Assembly (NCBI GenBank): GCA_028564705.1
Contig: JAPXFQ010000787.1
Coordinates: forward strand, 2,914,001 to 2,978,000
Source: Apricaphanius iberus
Lineage: Eukaryota > Chordata > Actinopteri > Cyprinodontiformes > Aphaniidae
Length of the DNA stretch: 64,000 bases
Direction of reading: 5' to 3'
Part shown: one piece after another, positions 11,838 to 22,234 of the stretch
Position numbering within the stretch: position 1 is the stretch's first letter
Layout: the number at the start of each line of letters is the position of its first letter
Position numbers and translations under genes: made by a program
The notes under the pieces: model-generated
The model's input: only the letters and a program-made list of their open reading frames with translations
Database searches by the model: none
Told to the model about the DNA's origin: nothing

Positions 11838-13210
11838 ATCAGAATCAGAATCAGAATCAGAATCAGAATCAGTTTATTGGCCAAGTATGTCACATACAAG
11901 GAATTTGACTCCGGCAAACTTTTTCCTCCAGTACAGAACTTGAATAAGTGAAATAAAAAAAAATAAAAATATGAACAAAAATAAGTAAAAATACAAATAA
12001 ATATCAGATCGTAAATAATAAAGGATAATATATACACCAAGCCGGGGTTATTTTACAGTGAGTATGTACAGAAGTGCAGAGTTATAGTTTATTGTTATGT
12101 GAGTGCACTCACACACTGTGACTAGACAGAGTTCGTCAGAGCGACAGCCTGGGGGAAAAAACTGTTTTTGTGTCGGGTGGTTTTGGCGTACAACGCTCTG
12201 TAACGCCGACCTGAGGGGAGGAGCCTAAACAGATTGTGGCCAGGGTGTGAGGGGTCAGTGGTGATTTTCCTGGCCCGCTTCCTGACCCTGGCCCGGAATA
12301 GGTCCTGAATGGAGGGAAGATCGGTTCCTATGATCCTCTCTGCAGTCCTGACTGTTCTCTGCAGTCTGTCCTTGTCTTGCCTGGTGGCGGATCCGAACCA
12401 GACAGAGATGGATGAGGTCAGGACAGACTGGACTATTGCTGTGTAGAAGATGATCAGCAGCTCCTGGGGCAGGTTGAACTTCCTGAGCTGACGCAGAAAG
12501 TACAGCCTTTGCTGGGCCTTTTTCCTTATTATGTTGATGTGTGAGGTCCACTTCAGGTCCCGTGTGATGGTGGATCCTAGGAACCTGAAAGACTCCACTG
12601 TGGGGACTGGCTTGTTGAGGATCATGAGAGGAGATGTTGATGGTGGTCTCTTCCTGAAGTCCACTGTCATCTCCACAGTTTTGAGCGGGTTTAGCTCCAG
12701 GTGGTTCTGACTGCACCAGAGAACCAGCTGTTCCACTTCCTTTCTGTACACAGACTCGTCGCCGTCGCGGATGAGTCCAATGACGGTGGTGTCATCTGCA
12801 AACTTCAGGAGTTTCACAGAAGGGTCCCTCGACGTGCAGTCAGTGGTGTAAAGGGAGAAGAGCAGTGGGGAGAGAACACATCCCTGGGGGGCGCCGATGC
12901 TGAGGGAACGGGAGCTGGATGTGAACTTACCCAGTTTCACCTGCTGCCTCCTGTCAGTCAGGAAACTGGTAATCCACTGACAGGTGGAGGGAGGCACGGT
13001 GAGCTGGGACAGTTTTTGGTGGAGGAGCTCTGGTACAATGGTGTTAAACGCAGAGCTGAAGTCCACAAACAGGACCCGAGCGTAGGTACCTGCAGAGTCT
13101 AGGTGGTGCAGGATGTAGTGTAGAGCCATGTTGACTGCATCATCCACTGACCTGTTTGATCTGTAGGCGAACTGCAGGGGGTCTAGCAGGGGATCATCCT
13201 CCCGATAGGA
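11838..13210 (-). mobile_element. 5'-truncated L2/CR1-type LINE with hexamer 3' tail
   Basis: On the minus strand this is the 3' part of a LINE. It holds a reverse-transcriptase coding segment, a 3' UTR of about 250 bp with CCAATAAA, and a terminal (GATTCT)n array (11838-11872 on the + strand as ATCAGA repeats). A short hexamer 3' repeat in place of a poly(A) tail is typical of fish L2/Maui-like LINEs. Homology to the reverse transcriptase continues upstream of the first Met to about 13200 (a 'LDPLQFAYRSNRSVDD' stretch) and then stops abruptly, which marks the 5' truncation. Confidence 0.85.
12122..13147 (-). CDS. LINE reverse transcriptase, N-terminally truncated ORF
   Basis: This 341-residue open frame carries fingers/palm motifs in order: VDFSSAFN (about residues 28-35), GAPQG (85-89), the catalytic FADD (116-119) and FLGSTIT. 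It ends with the conserved HKNSFFPQAVAL tail. The polymerase core looks intact, but there is no endonuclease domain and the first Met lies inside the family's homologous region, so the true protein began further upstream and is lost. The element cannot move on its own. The frame has no internal stop, which suggests a fairly young copy. Confidence 0.85.
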   Translation of the reverse strand: MDDAVNMALHYILHHLDSAGTYARVLFVDFSSAFNTIVPELLHQKLSQLTVPPSTCQWITSFLTDRRQQVKLGKFTSSSRSLSIGAPQGCVLSPLLFSLYTTDCTSRDPSVKLLKFADDTTVIGLIRDGDESVYRKEVEQLVLWCSQNHLELNPLKTVEMTVDFRKRPPSTSPLMILNKPVPTVESFRFLGSTITRDLKWTSHINIIRKKAQQRLYFLRQLRKFNLPQELLIIFYTAIVQSVLTSSISVWFGSATRQDKDRLQRTVRTAERIIGTDLPSIQDLFRARVRKRARKITTDPSHPGHNLFRLLPSGRRYRALYAKTTRHKNSFFPQAVALTNSV

Positions 13211-13619
13211 CTAGAAAGTCGTATGGATGGAAAAAGAAATGGTGACAGCAGTGAAATAGATGGAGTAAAAGCAGGATATATGCACAATGAGTGAAGAAAC
13301 TGACGAAAGCAACAATTTGTGATTAATTAATAAGTGGATAGTAGATTTTAGATCACATTTTTGCTTGTGTTTGAACAGTAAAAATTATCTCAATATCAGC
13401 TCCTTTGAGATTGGCCTCTTCAGAATGACTGCAAGACTAACTGCTACTGCAGGTCATTTCTGCCACCAGCATGACAGTCCACAGTGACTGTTTGAAGACT
13501 GAACATTTACTTTTCATTGGCGATAAATAAGTATTTTTTAATTGAAATGAATTCTCTACACTTTTGCCCATTATTCTTTGCAAAATAGTCATAGCTTAGC
13601 CAGATTGAAAAAGAAATGC
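13211..13619. other. Intergenic, nothing recognised
   Basis: AT-rich single-copy-looking sequence between the LINE truncation point and the next repeat. No gene or structured element is seen. Confidence 0.4.
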
Positions 13620-14003
13620 ATCAATCAATTCAGTTGAATTCAGTTATGTTTATTTATATAGCGCCAAGTCACAAAATTTTAGTTTATTCGTTTATTTGAC
13701 AGGGACATATAAAGGAGTATTAATCAGTATATGAAACAGAGTTTAGCTATTGGAGATAATTTCCATCTGCAGTCCCCTAGACATACAATTACAAAACACT
13801 AAAACAAAGCTTAAAACAATACAGTTAATAATATTTACAGACAGTATGTACATTAAAATACAATGATACAGTTCATAAGTTAAAAGTTTTCTAATTAAGA
13901 AATCCCAGCAGACTGTATCAAGTCGTTGATGTGATGTTGTGCCAAGTAGATGCAGACTCCAACCACAGCAATCCTTCATACTGAGCAAGCATGTAGCAAC
14001 AGT

Positions 14004-16762
14004 CATAGGCGCCGATCTACATTACGGCCAGTGGGTGCTCGGTGTGTGTGTGTGTGTGTGTGTGTATAAAAAAAAGAAAAAAAAAGAGAGACATTCAGGG
14101 AAATTAAGATCCCTATTGATTTGTGGATTTATTACTTTGTAAAACGAACCAAACTCGCACCGAAATTAACTACAATAAGATTGATTTGTCAAAAATCATT
14201 TTAAAGATTGAAAGTTACTAATAAATTCGCAACCTCAGAACACTTAACCTTTTGCGTGCCGGCAAAATGCGCCTGCTTTGACAAGTTAAAACAAATATAA
14301 CAGCCTCAAAAGAAAGCAAAATTAATACACACCAACACAGTCCGTTAACCATCAACATAACTCACACAGCTACCGACTATTGGTTCATGTTTCACTCACC
14401 AGTCCAGTTAGTTCTTAAGGAGAAATGTGTTGCTCCTTACAGCTGAGCGCTTGATGAACTCATCGGCGATGATATCCAGGTTCAGTGTTCGTGATAGAGT
14501 CTTGTGGCAGTTTAATAATGCAACATGATTAAGCCTTGCCTGCCCCATTGTAGAGCGCAGATATGTTTTTAGCCTTCGGAGGCCGGAAAATGACCTCTCC
14601 GAGCCGCAAGACGTTACAGGGACAGTCAGCGTGAGTTTGACCAGCTTTGTGAGTTCTGGTAACATGGTTCTTAACAGCTGTCCTTGGTTGCCTTTTAAGA
14701 AGTCCACAGCATCTTGGAAAGTGTCCAGATTAACTCCATGTTGTTTAGCCAAATCCATGAACATATCTCGATGCAGTGTGAGTCTGCTTTCATCCAAATC
14801 ATCGCCGTAAAACTGTGCAATGATTTTGGAATCACTTTTCCCAGATATGAAATCCTCAATGTCTTGGATGTGTTTGAAAGCAGAAGAACTAAATCTAGAA
14901 TCCAGAGACATTCTTGCTGTATCCATTACCTCAAAGTATTGCTGTCGGTGCAGTTCCTCTGGCGTTTCATAGCTGTGTGGCGGCGCGCCTCCTTCATCCA
15001 GTCGGCGGGGTATTTTTCTTCGTCTTGGCACAGTTGGGCTCTCCAAGTTCAGGTTATCTGCTGCTGCTGATGTGTTTTCCCAAAATTCTTGGAATCCTTC
15101 ACGAAGCGTTTTGATGTATTCTCTGAGAGTGTCAATCATCTGCCTTGCTCTCTGTAGATGTAACTGACTCTTTTGGAGTGCGGCATTGACCGCTTCCATG
15201 CGGGAGAAAAATTTCAGCATCATTTTCAAAGTGAAAAAAGTGCTAAATTTCTGCAGGTGCACAAGAATACCGCTGGCTTTACCTCCTGCATCCCCTTTGT
15301 CGTTTAGACTTAAGTGCTCCAGAAACTCCAGTAGCGCACTGTAGTTGAAAGCGATGGACTGCAAGCAGGCCGTCGTCAATGTCCAGCGAGTCGGGCACAG
15401 AGGTCTTAAAGCCAGTGCGTCTTTGGCTTGAAACTCTTTAAACCAGGCGAGTCGCTTTGGGGACTGTCGGATAAGTGTGATCACTTCACGAACAACTGTC
15501 ATAAAGTTGCGACATGTGGGAACTTTTTGGGCAACATCATGCACAACCAAATTCATGACGTGTGCAGTGCAGTGAACATACAGCGCTCGAGGCTCCTGCT
15601 CCTGCACGCGAGCCTGCAGACCTGTCCTGGTACCAGACACGTTTGATGCACCGTCGTAACACTGTCCTCTGCATTTACGGATGGAAAGTGAAAATCTCAT
15701 CAGAACGTCTTTAAATAGCTGAAATAGTGCATCTGCTGTTGTATGAGATGTCTCGTAAAATCCGACAAACAGCTCCTCTGGCTCCAGACTTTCTGTAACA
15801 AAACGGAGGCAGATGGACACCTGTTCCTTCACAGTTATATCAGCAGTCTCATCCATTATCACTGAGAAAACTTCAGCTGACTTATTCTCTTCAATGATCG
15901 TTCTCAGCACACCATGGGCCATAATTTCAGTCATCTCATTCAGGATATCATGTGATAACCACTGATAACCAGCTAGCCATGAAAGCAGCTGTGGGATATC
16001 TGTGGACCGCAGTTTTAGCAGCTGGAGCAAATTGGACTCCTCGTCCGTTTTTCCTCGAATTGCCAAACCCTGACATGCCAGATACCGTATTGAAGATAAA
16101 ATGACCAACAGAGCTGTTGTTGCATCTGACATCTGCTTCTGTTTACCAGCAGAAATCATACCTGCAACATTTACACCTGCATCAGTTGCGGCGGCAACTC
16201 CAGCAGCGGCTCGATGCAGGTTTGACTTTTCGTGGGATTTGAATCTTTCAAGTGCTTTACCCCAACTTGAAAAGCCATCTTGTACAAAAGCTTTCAAAGA
16301 TTCTTGATCATGTGCTGTTGATGGAAGCGGGGCACTCTTATTTTTTGCTGTTGTGCAAACATCACAAAATACCTTGTTTTTTGTTCCATCATAAACAATC
16401 CATGGGAATTTCATTTTCCAGCTAGCTTGATAAGCCCGTCCTTTCTTTAGACCATCTTCAGTGCAGCGATTTCTGTTTTCTTCATTATTGCTGCAGCTTG
16501 ACTGGGCACAGCTGGGAGCTCCGGTGCAACTCGATCTTGCAGAAACAGTGGTCTCATTTGATGTTTTTGAGTTTCTGATCACAAATCTGTCCATCTTTTT
16601 AGCTAGCTGCTGCCAGTGACCATCTCTTGGGCGGTAAATCTACGCTACTCTTTTGAGCATGCGCGGTTTTTGCTTGGTGAGAAAGCCGTCAATCCCACGT
16701 GGGTGCGCGGCACTGTCCGTGGGTGCTCTGGCCCCGAAGCACCCACGGGATCGGCGCCTATG
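14004..16762 (-). mobile_element. Complete autonomous-looking hAT transposon, 2.76 kb
   Basis: Both ends carry a perfect 14-bp inverted repeat, CATAGGCGCCGATC. Subterminal GTGGGTGCTC blocks are repeated in both arms. The element is flanked by 8-bp direct repeats, GCAACAGT (13996-14003) and CCAACAGT (16763-16770), which differ at one base. It encloses a single long transposase ORF on the minus strand and inserted into the repeat at 13620-16860. A (GT)n run and an A-rich stretch lie near the left end (14041-14087). Structure and coding capacity suggest a recently active copy. Confidence 0.92.
14408..16594 (-). CDS. hAT-family transposase (ZMYM1/ZNF862-like)
   Basis: This uninterrupted 728-residue protein would bind the element's ends and catalyse cut-and-paste transposition in the nucleus. 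Near the N-terminus a TTF/BED-like zinc finger shows C77-X2-C80 and H121-X5-H127. The RNase-H-like core follows, with IMDETAD (Asp about 248) and CYDGASN (Asp about 314), then CTAHVMNLV. The C-terminus carries the hAT dimerisation block with CGSERSFSGLRRLKTYLRS (about 663-681), whose Glu is the likely third catalytic acid. The length is normal for the family. The start Met lies 168 bp inside the right TIR end. The protein could also be annotated as a 'zinc finger MYM-type protein 1-like' host gene, but the intact TIRs and TSD argue for a transposon. Confidence 0.93.
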   Translation of the reverse strand: MDRFVIRNSKTSNETTVSARSSCTGAPSCAQSSCSNNEENRNRCTEDGLKKGRAYQASWKMKFPWIVYDGTKNKVFCDVCTTAKNKSAPLPSTAHDQESLKAFVQDGFSSWGKALERFKSHEKSNLHRAAAGVAAATDAGVNVAGMISAGKQKQMSDATTALLVILSSIRYLACQGLAIRGKTDEESNLLQLLKLRSTDIPQLLSWLAGYQWLSHDILNEMTEIMAHGVLRTIIEENKSAEVFSVIMDETADITVKEQVSICLRFVTESLEPEELFVGFYETSHTTADALFQLFKDVLMRFSLSIRKCRGQCYDGASNVSGTRTGLQARVQEQEPRALYVHCTAHVMNLVVHDVAQKVPTCRNFMTVVREVITLIRQSPKRLAWFKEFQAKDALALRPLCPTRWTLTTACLQSIAFNYSALLEFLEHLSLNDKGDAGGKASGILVHLQKFSTFFTLKMMLKFFSRMEAVNAALQKSQLHLQRARQMIDTLREYIKTLREGFQEFWENTSAAADNLNLESPTVPRRRKIPRRLDEGGAPPHSYETPEELHRQQYFEVMDTARMSLDSRFSSSAFKHIQDIEDFISGKSDSKIIAQFYGDDLDESRLTLHRDMFMDLAKQHGVNLDTFQDAVDFLKGNQGQLLRTMLPELTKLVKLTLTVPVTSCGSERSFSGLRRLKTYLRSTMGQARLNHVALLNCHKTLSRTLNLDIIADEFIKRSAVRSNTFLLKN

Positions 16763-16904
16763 CCAACAGTGGAGAGGAAAAACTCCCCTTTAACAGGAAG
16801 AAACCTCCATCAGAACCTGGCTCAGTACAAGCGGCCATCTGCTACAATCATCTGGGGGTTTAAAAAGACAGCGCGGAGACACAGTACAAAAGGAATGGAT
16901 GTAA

Positions 16905-17215
16905 GATCAAACTCAAAGTCTATCAAAGTCTTGCCATAGATTTTCAGTGGGATTTAGGTCTGTGACTTTGACTAGACCTTTCTAACTTATTCTTGTGCTT
17001 TGATGATTTTAGCTTGTTTAGGGTTGGTGTCCTTCTGCAAGGTAAACCTCCACCCCAGTCGCGACTCTTTTGCAACCTCCAACTGGTTTTCTTCCAGCAT
17101 CACCCCGTTTTTAGCTCTAGACATCTTCTTTTCAACCATGACCAGCTTCCCTGTCGCTACTCGAGAAAAGCATCCCAACAGTAAAACGCTACCCTGTTGA
17201 GGATCTTTTTTTGGA
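16905..17215. mobile_element. Degenerate Tc1/mariner fragment
   Basis: The stretch from GATTTTCAGTGGGATTTAGG to CATCCCAACAG resembles the middle of a fish Tc1-like transposase gene in antisense. It includes the blocks corresponding to 'GTCCTTCTGCAAGGTAAACCTCC' in that gene. Frames are broken and no TIR is visible, so it is a dead fragment. Confidence 0.6.
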
Positions 17216-17457
17216 GGATGCCCTGCAATATTTAGTTTTTCTTCATGTTGAGATTTTGCATATCAGTTAAAAAGCAAAAATTTAATCTCATCCTACCCAG
17301 TCAACATATGTTCGTTGTGTCCCCAAAATGGCTTCCACACAGCAAACAGGACATCAAATGGCTTTCCTTCAACCGTTTCTTTATCCTTCCCACTCATTTT
17401 CCCACCTGTGTTTCTCTGCACCACCCTCACAGTCTCTGCAGGCCACTTGGATGCTTA

Positions 17458-17981
17458 TGCTGCATTCAAGTTAACCTTTCCGAGTCGGAAAGTCGGAAAT
17501 CTCGCAGTTGTCTCGCGTCATTTCACCGAGACACGCCCCCTTTAGGTCGTATTATGTGAGCTCCAACTCGGAGCTCTGAGAGTAGACCAAGTAGAGGGGG
17601 GGCAAGTCGGAAACCAAGATTGCTGCGCCTACATTTTCTTTGTATTCGCACTTTTGGTCATTTTAATGTCGTTTTTAAATGCTCTTATACACTTGACTAC
17701 ATTTCTGCTTTAATCCGGTCACCAATTTATACATTGCACAGTCTTGCTGTGCGTGCATTACAATGTACAGCTTCGTTTTTCATGCTGGTCTGCTGAAGAT
17801 GCTATGCCGCTATAGCAATAACTAGCCCGCCCCTCGACAACTGCTGCCCTCAAAGTGACCATGTTCTTTCTGACTCGGAGTGTAGCGAGACAAACGGGAA
17901 TGCTTCAAGTCGGGAATGACGTCACGTTCTCATGTACAGCAACTCGGACGCCTGAATTGACGAGACAAATTGAATGCAGCA
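17458..17981. mobile_element. PIF/Harbinger-like MITE with TTA target duplication
   Basis: The left end TGCTGCATTCAAGTTAACC and the inverse of the right end TGCTGCATTCAATTTGTC share a 12-bp perfect terminal repeat. TTA trinucleotides flank both sides (17455-17457, 17982-17984), matching the 3-bp TWA target preference of PIF/Harbinger elements. The 524-bp interior has no ORF. Confidence 0.75.
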
Positions 17982-17984
17982 TTA

Positions 17985-19452
17985 TTGTTCTTCTGGGTTG
18001 ACCTTTTAATTTAGGTCATGCTGACCTAAAGGCAGTTGGTTGCCCTGGATTTAATTTAGGGGTATCAATCAATTAGAGGAGACTGAAAGAATATGCACTC
18101 AACACCTCCAATATAAAAAAAAAAAAAAATTAATTTAAAGAAAATTCCAGCTTGGTTTTTTCCTATTTTCTCATAACTTCTCATGCATGTGCTCTCCTTT
18201 CATCGAAACCCCTTGTGTCCCATTCACAGTCACACACCTGGGAGCAGCAGCCCAGCACAATCATAATCTTTACTATTACTACCGGCACAAATGGAGCAAG
18301 TCAAGGATTAAGTGCTTCATTCAAGGACAACTGGTAGCCAATAAAATAAGCGAGGGCATTAGTTATTCACGTTCCTGTCGGCAACATAATCACTTATCAA
18401 AACTTTAGGCTGCTTTCCACTTCAATAAGCTTCGGCGCATCCTACAAGGATGAAGGGGATGCCGTACATCATCCCTGCAAAAGAAAATGCTCCGAAATCT
18501 CTGTAATAGGGCCAAGACCTGTCCCAGCGCCCCTCCCGTCACCCACCACCCCCTTCTGAGCTTTAACAGAAACCTTTTCACAGTGCCGACAGGATGAGGG
18601 CAGCGATCCCAGTAACCTGGATTCAGCAGGAGCAGCGGGCTGGATGCTCCGATGCAACCAGGCGTTTGTGAGGTACTGTAAAAGAAAGCTCAGCAGGGAG
18701 CGGTTCTGCAGTACCAAGATTGCTGCTTTCTTTCAAATGGGCGTTGTGTTGAGGAAGCAGGAAAGACTGCAGGCTTCCTCTGGGGATGCTCCAGTTTCCG
18801 GGAGTATTGTGAAATCATCATGAGTTTTCAAATATGAAAATTTCTTTGTAATAATTTCGTGCAAAAAGGTTTGAGAAAGCACGTTTAGTGTTAAGCATGT
18901 GTGCAGCCAGGTGACTGGTGAAATTACATTCATGTGTTTATATGGTGGTTGCTTTCCAACAGGTGTGTTTGCTGGAGAATCCACACCGGGTAGAATTCAG
19001 CCAAACGCTGTCGAGTGAAGAAACCAGAAGAAACTTTGTTAACTGTTAAATACAATAGTGACAGCACACTCCACTCTTCAGTAAGGGAGTCAAAAAGAGA
19101 CCCTTAACTAAAGCCTAAACAATTTTTTTTGGGGCTTATAAACTGCATAAATGGCTCTTTACCAATACAATCTTTCAGTTTTAGGGCATTTCTTGATGTT
19201 TTCGTGTAAAGTTGTTAAATTCTACATTTTTTGGTCTAAAAACTACTTAGTGCTGCCTCTCATGGTCATTGTGTGGTACTGCATTTGAATTTTGTGATTG
19301 ACTGAGAGCGGTACATCTTTTCCATCGTCTACATCAGACGCATGGTTTCAAAGGGACGCCCTCCCTTTCTCTGGCACACTAGCCACGCCCTGTTGCGAGC
19401 TGGAATGTGCATTTTGTGTGCAACGCACACAACGCTAAAGCCTGCCGCACAC
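17985..19452. other. Intergenic, nothing definite
   Basis: No gene is recognised. It contains an A-run at about 18113-18129 and apparently unique sequence at 18150-19000. Confidence 0.4.
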
Positions 19453-19510
19453 GAGAGCAATCTGCTGAGCTAACGGCCTCGAATGACTGTTAGCTCAGCA
19501 AATTGCTCTC
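19453..19510. repeat. Short hairpin: 22-bp arms, 14-base loop
   Basis: The left arm starts GAGAGCAATCTGCTGAGC and the right arm is its inverse with a single mismatch. The arms are separated by 14 bases. It lies 22 bp before the MITE at 19533. It may be a transposon-end hairpin, or a transcribed stem-loop if the locus is expressed. Confidence 0.85.
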
Positions 19511-19532
19511 ACAGGCGGACTGAAATCTCTAT

Positions 19533-20680
19533 TGCCCCATTTCCACTAGTGCCAGTACGGTACGGAACGGGACGCTTTGGCGTCTTTCCATTACCTGCAT
19601 CCGTTCCGAGCCGACCCCTTCTCAATCCTACATGGCAGCGGTAGCCGCTGATTGATCTGGAGTTGTTTGTTAGTCTCAGAGTAAGCTATAGTTTAAAGTT
19701 TCAAATAAGTAACACACTGCAGTTAACTGCAAGCAGCCTAAAATTACAAAAAAAATCAGTGTGAGTCGCAAATTATATACATTTTAAACAACCTGGGCAT
19801 CCTGTTTGTATATATATTATTGAATCCATGCATTGCATCATGTTGTCACGTTGGCTGAAAGTCTTTTTCACAGTAGGTTCAGGTTCACAGACATTCTTCC
19901 TGATTTCAGAAAAAAATCTTTCTAGATTTAAAAAAATATATTATTTATATTTTATTTTTAAATTGCTTTAGGTTTGTTTTTGGTTTTGTATTTCAATAAA
20001 TTAAATCAAAAACACAATTTTAATGGCAGAGGAGTACTTTTAATTTGAGATTTTTCAATGCAGTATTTCTTGTATTTATTTTTGTGCCAAAATATGATTC
20101 CCCTGGCTAACATTAATAAATAAGGGCCAAACCCTTCTTATTTTAAAGGATTAAAGGTTCAGAATAGAGGATGAATAAGTACAGAAACACTTGGAGGTAG
20201 GGCAGGGTGATATGGCTTAAAAATTAAATCTCTGATTTTTTTTTATACTAAATCGGATTTCAGATTTTAACTTATATTTTCCTACCTGATTTTTTTTTGT
20301 AAGTAGAAATTGCAAGTGATAAAAAAAAATTTTCAAAAACCTGCAGGACAGGATGATTGCAATCCTCCTGTCCTGGAGCTGACTTGAATTTAATGTCCAA
20401 CTAAAAACAAGCTGCAAAAAATATCCTCGTAAAACAAGATGGCTAGATTGACATCACTTTGAGCTTTGAAAGTCTAAGTAGTACATTGGTAGAAAAAAAA
20501 TAACATCTGTTTTCCAAAAATTAAATCTTCAACAACAGAAGAGAAATGCATTTTGCTGGAGCTTAAGCTAAGCTCGCCCAAGATCTTTGCCCACTACAGT
20601 TCTTTTGAGAACTGTTGGTAATGGAACCACAACCTACCCGTTCCATTCTGTACCGTACTGGCCCTAGTGGAAATGGGGCA
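19533..20680. mobile_element. PIF/Harbinger-like non-autonomous element, 1.15 kb
   Basis: The left end TGCCCCATTTCCACTAGTGC and the inverse of the right end TGCCCCATTTCCACTAGGGC match at 19 of 20 positions, and the repeat continues into CAGTACGGTAC on both sides. TAT flanks both ends (19530-19532, 20681-20683) as a 3-bp target duplication. No transposase ORF exists. A second repeat with TAGGGCAGGGTGATATGG at about 20198 appears nested inside. Confidence 0.8.
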
Positions 20681-20683
20681 TAT

Positions 20684-21537
20684 AGCGCACAGTGGAGGAC
20701 CACAACGGTGAGGTGGTTTAAACTTTTAAAAATGATTGCATGGCTGACATTTTACCCTGCTATACATATTCGGACCGGTTTCTGTACGGCTGCCACATGG
20801 ATAAAAGATTCGCACCAGCTGCGATGCGCACACAGAGAGTATGCGGTGCGCATAAAACAGAGCGTGCTTACCCACTGTAAAACAACCCAAGTGAATGAAT
20901 AATGTTTAACAAAACTACAAGAAGGGGACAGTGACTTATTCCATATCCATATGTAGTTGTTACACCTTGAACCACCAAGAGTAAGTGCTGTTGCTGGAGG
21001 AAATTTCTGAAGAGGTTCCGCACACATTACTGCAGTCTGTGTGAACTGCAAACCGTACGGAAGCCCGACAGCACATGTGCACGTATCAAACACGGTCCCA
21101 CCCTTCTTAGTAGAATTATTTTAACTCAGGAACACTGGGGGATTTTGTGTTTTTTTTTTCTTTATGCTCATAGCATCTCAATGAGATTTAGTTTGAACTT
21201 GGACTAGACCACCTCAAAGGCTTTACCTTGGTCTTCTGAGCCATGCTCAGTGAGACATTTCAAAGTAAAAGTAAAGACACAATCTGAAAATTACATAGGC
21301 TACACATAAAAGTATTTTTTTGCGATCTGAAACATTTAAGTGTAACATAAAAAGCAAAACTAAGAGAAATCTATAAAGGGTTTAAGTTTTTGGGAGCTTA
21401 TGCATTTTTTTTTCCTGACCTGTTATGTGATATTCAAAAAAGAGGAATTCAAATACAGTCAGCCCTGACTATTTCAATGATCCCAGCCTCAGATGTAATG
21501 AAACTGCTGGCATTAATCTATTTTCAAATGTCACAGC

Positions 21538-21576
<39 letters not shown>

Positions 21577-22234
21577 ATTTGGACAAAACTTCTGAGTTTT
21601 AGGGCAGTTTTTGTGTGAGCTACGGTTCGCACACAAGCAGAGCTGACAGAAATTACGCAGAGAGGTGGGAGAGAAAGAATTGGCAAACAGGCATGGGGGG
21701 GTTGAACTTTAACAAATAAAATTACTTCCTCCGAGTCTACAGCAGGTCTCTTTTTTTTTCTTTTTTTCCTCTTGCTTTTCTGGTTGTATACTTAACAAAG
21801 TCAAAATATTCTCCAGAAACTACACAGCTTGCAGGTTTTAGTGTACAGATGAGAGTATCAGCATCCTTTTGAAACCCAACTACCCACAGGATCTTTCTGT
21901 CCTGGCCCCCTCTACGAAGGTATTTTATGGGAGTCTATTCCATTGCTCTATTGCTACAGTTGCACAGCACAAACAGAAACCACAGGCTTCCTTTGATAGA
22001 GGTACATTTTGTGCTGTAACTCATCAAATGTCACTCCACTCTGACAGAACTCACACTGCTCCTGCTCACGTGTACTTTTTAACCGCAGCAGCTCTCACAA
22101 CACGACATCTCAGCGCATTATTTTTTTCCTTCCTTTGCTTAGGATACAGACGCCTAATAATATGAACCTGAATGTGACTGTATCCTCAGTGAAAAGAAAG
22201 TACACCCTCCTAAAATAAAACGTATCCAAATTAT
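20684..22234. other. Intergenic with repeat traces
   Basis: There is no gene. About 21140-21260 weakly resembles Tc1-like antisense sequence ('CATCTCAATGAGATTTAG…GGACTAGACCACC'). A 33-base T-run lies at 21541-21573. Confidence 0.4.
21541..21573. repeat. Homopolymer T tract, 33 bases
   Basis: Uninterrupted T run. Its length makes it prone to assembly or sequencing error. Confidence 0.95.

Larger units (their letters stand above)
13620..16860 (-). repeat. Teleost interspersed repeat, split by a nested insertion
   Basis: Sequence at 13620-13672 (…TTATATAGCGCCAAG…), 13890-14003 and 16771-16860 forms one repeat copy read in the opposite direction to the copy at 45500-45839. Shared blocks include TGAGCAAGCATGTAGC and its inverse GCTACATGCTTGTTCAG. 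The body is interrupted by the hAT element at 14004-16762 and by another repeat near 13675-13885 that contains TTATTTGACAGGGACATAT. It is non-coding. Confidence 0.7.

Noticed and set aside
16101..16307. Plus-strand open frames across the hAT element
   Set aside because: Antisense shadows of the transposase ORF.
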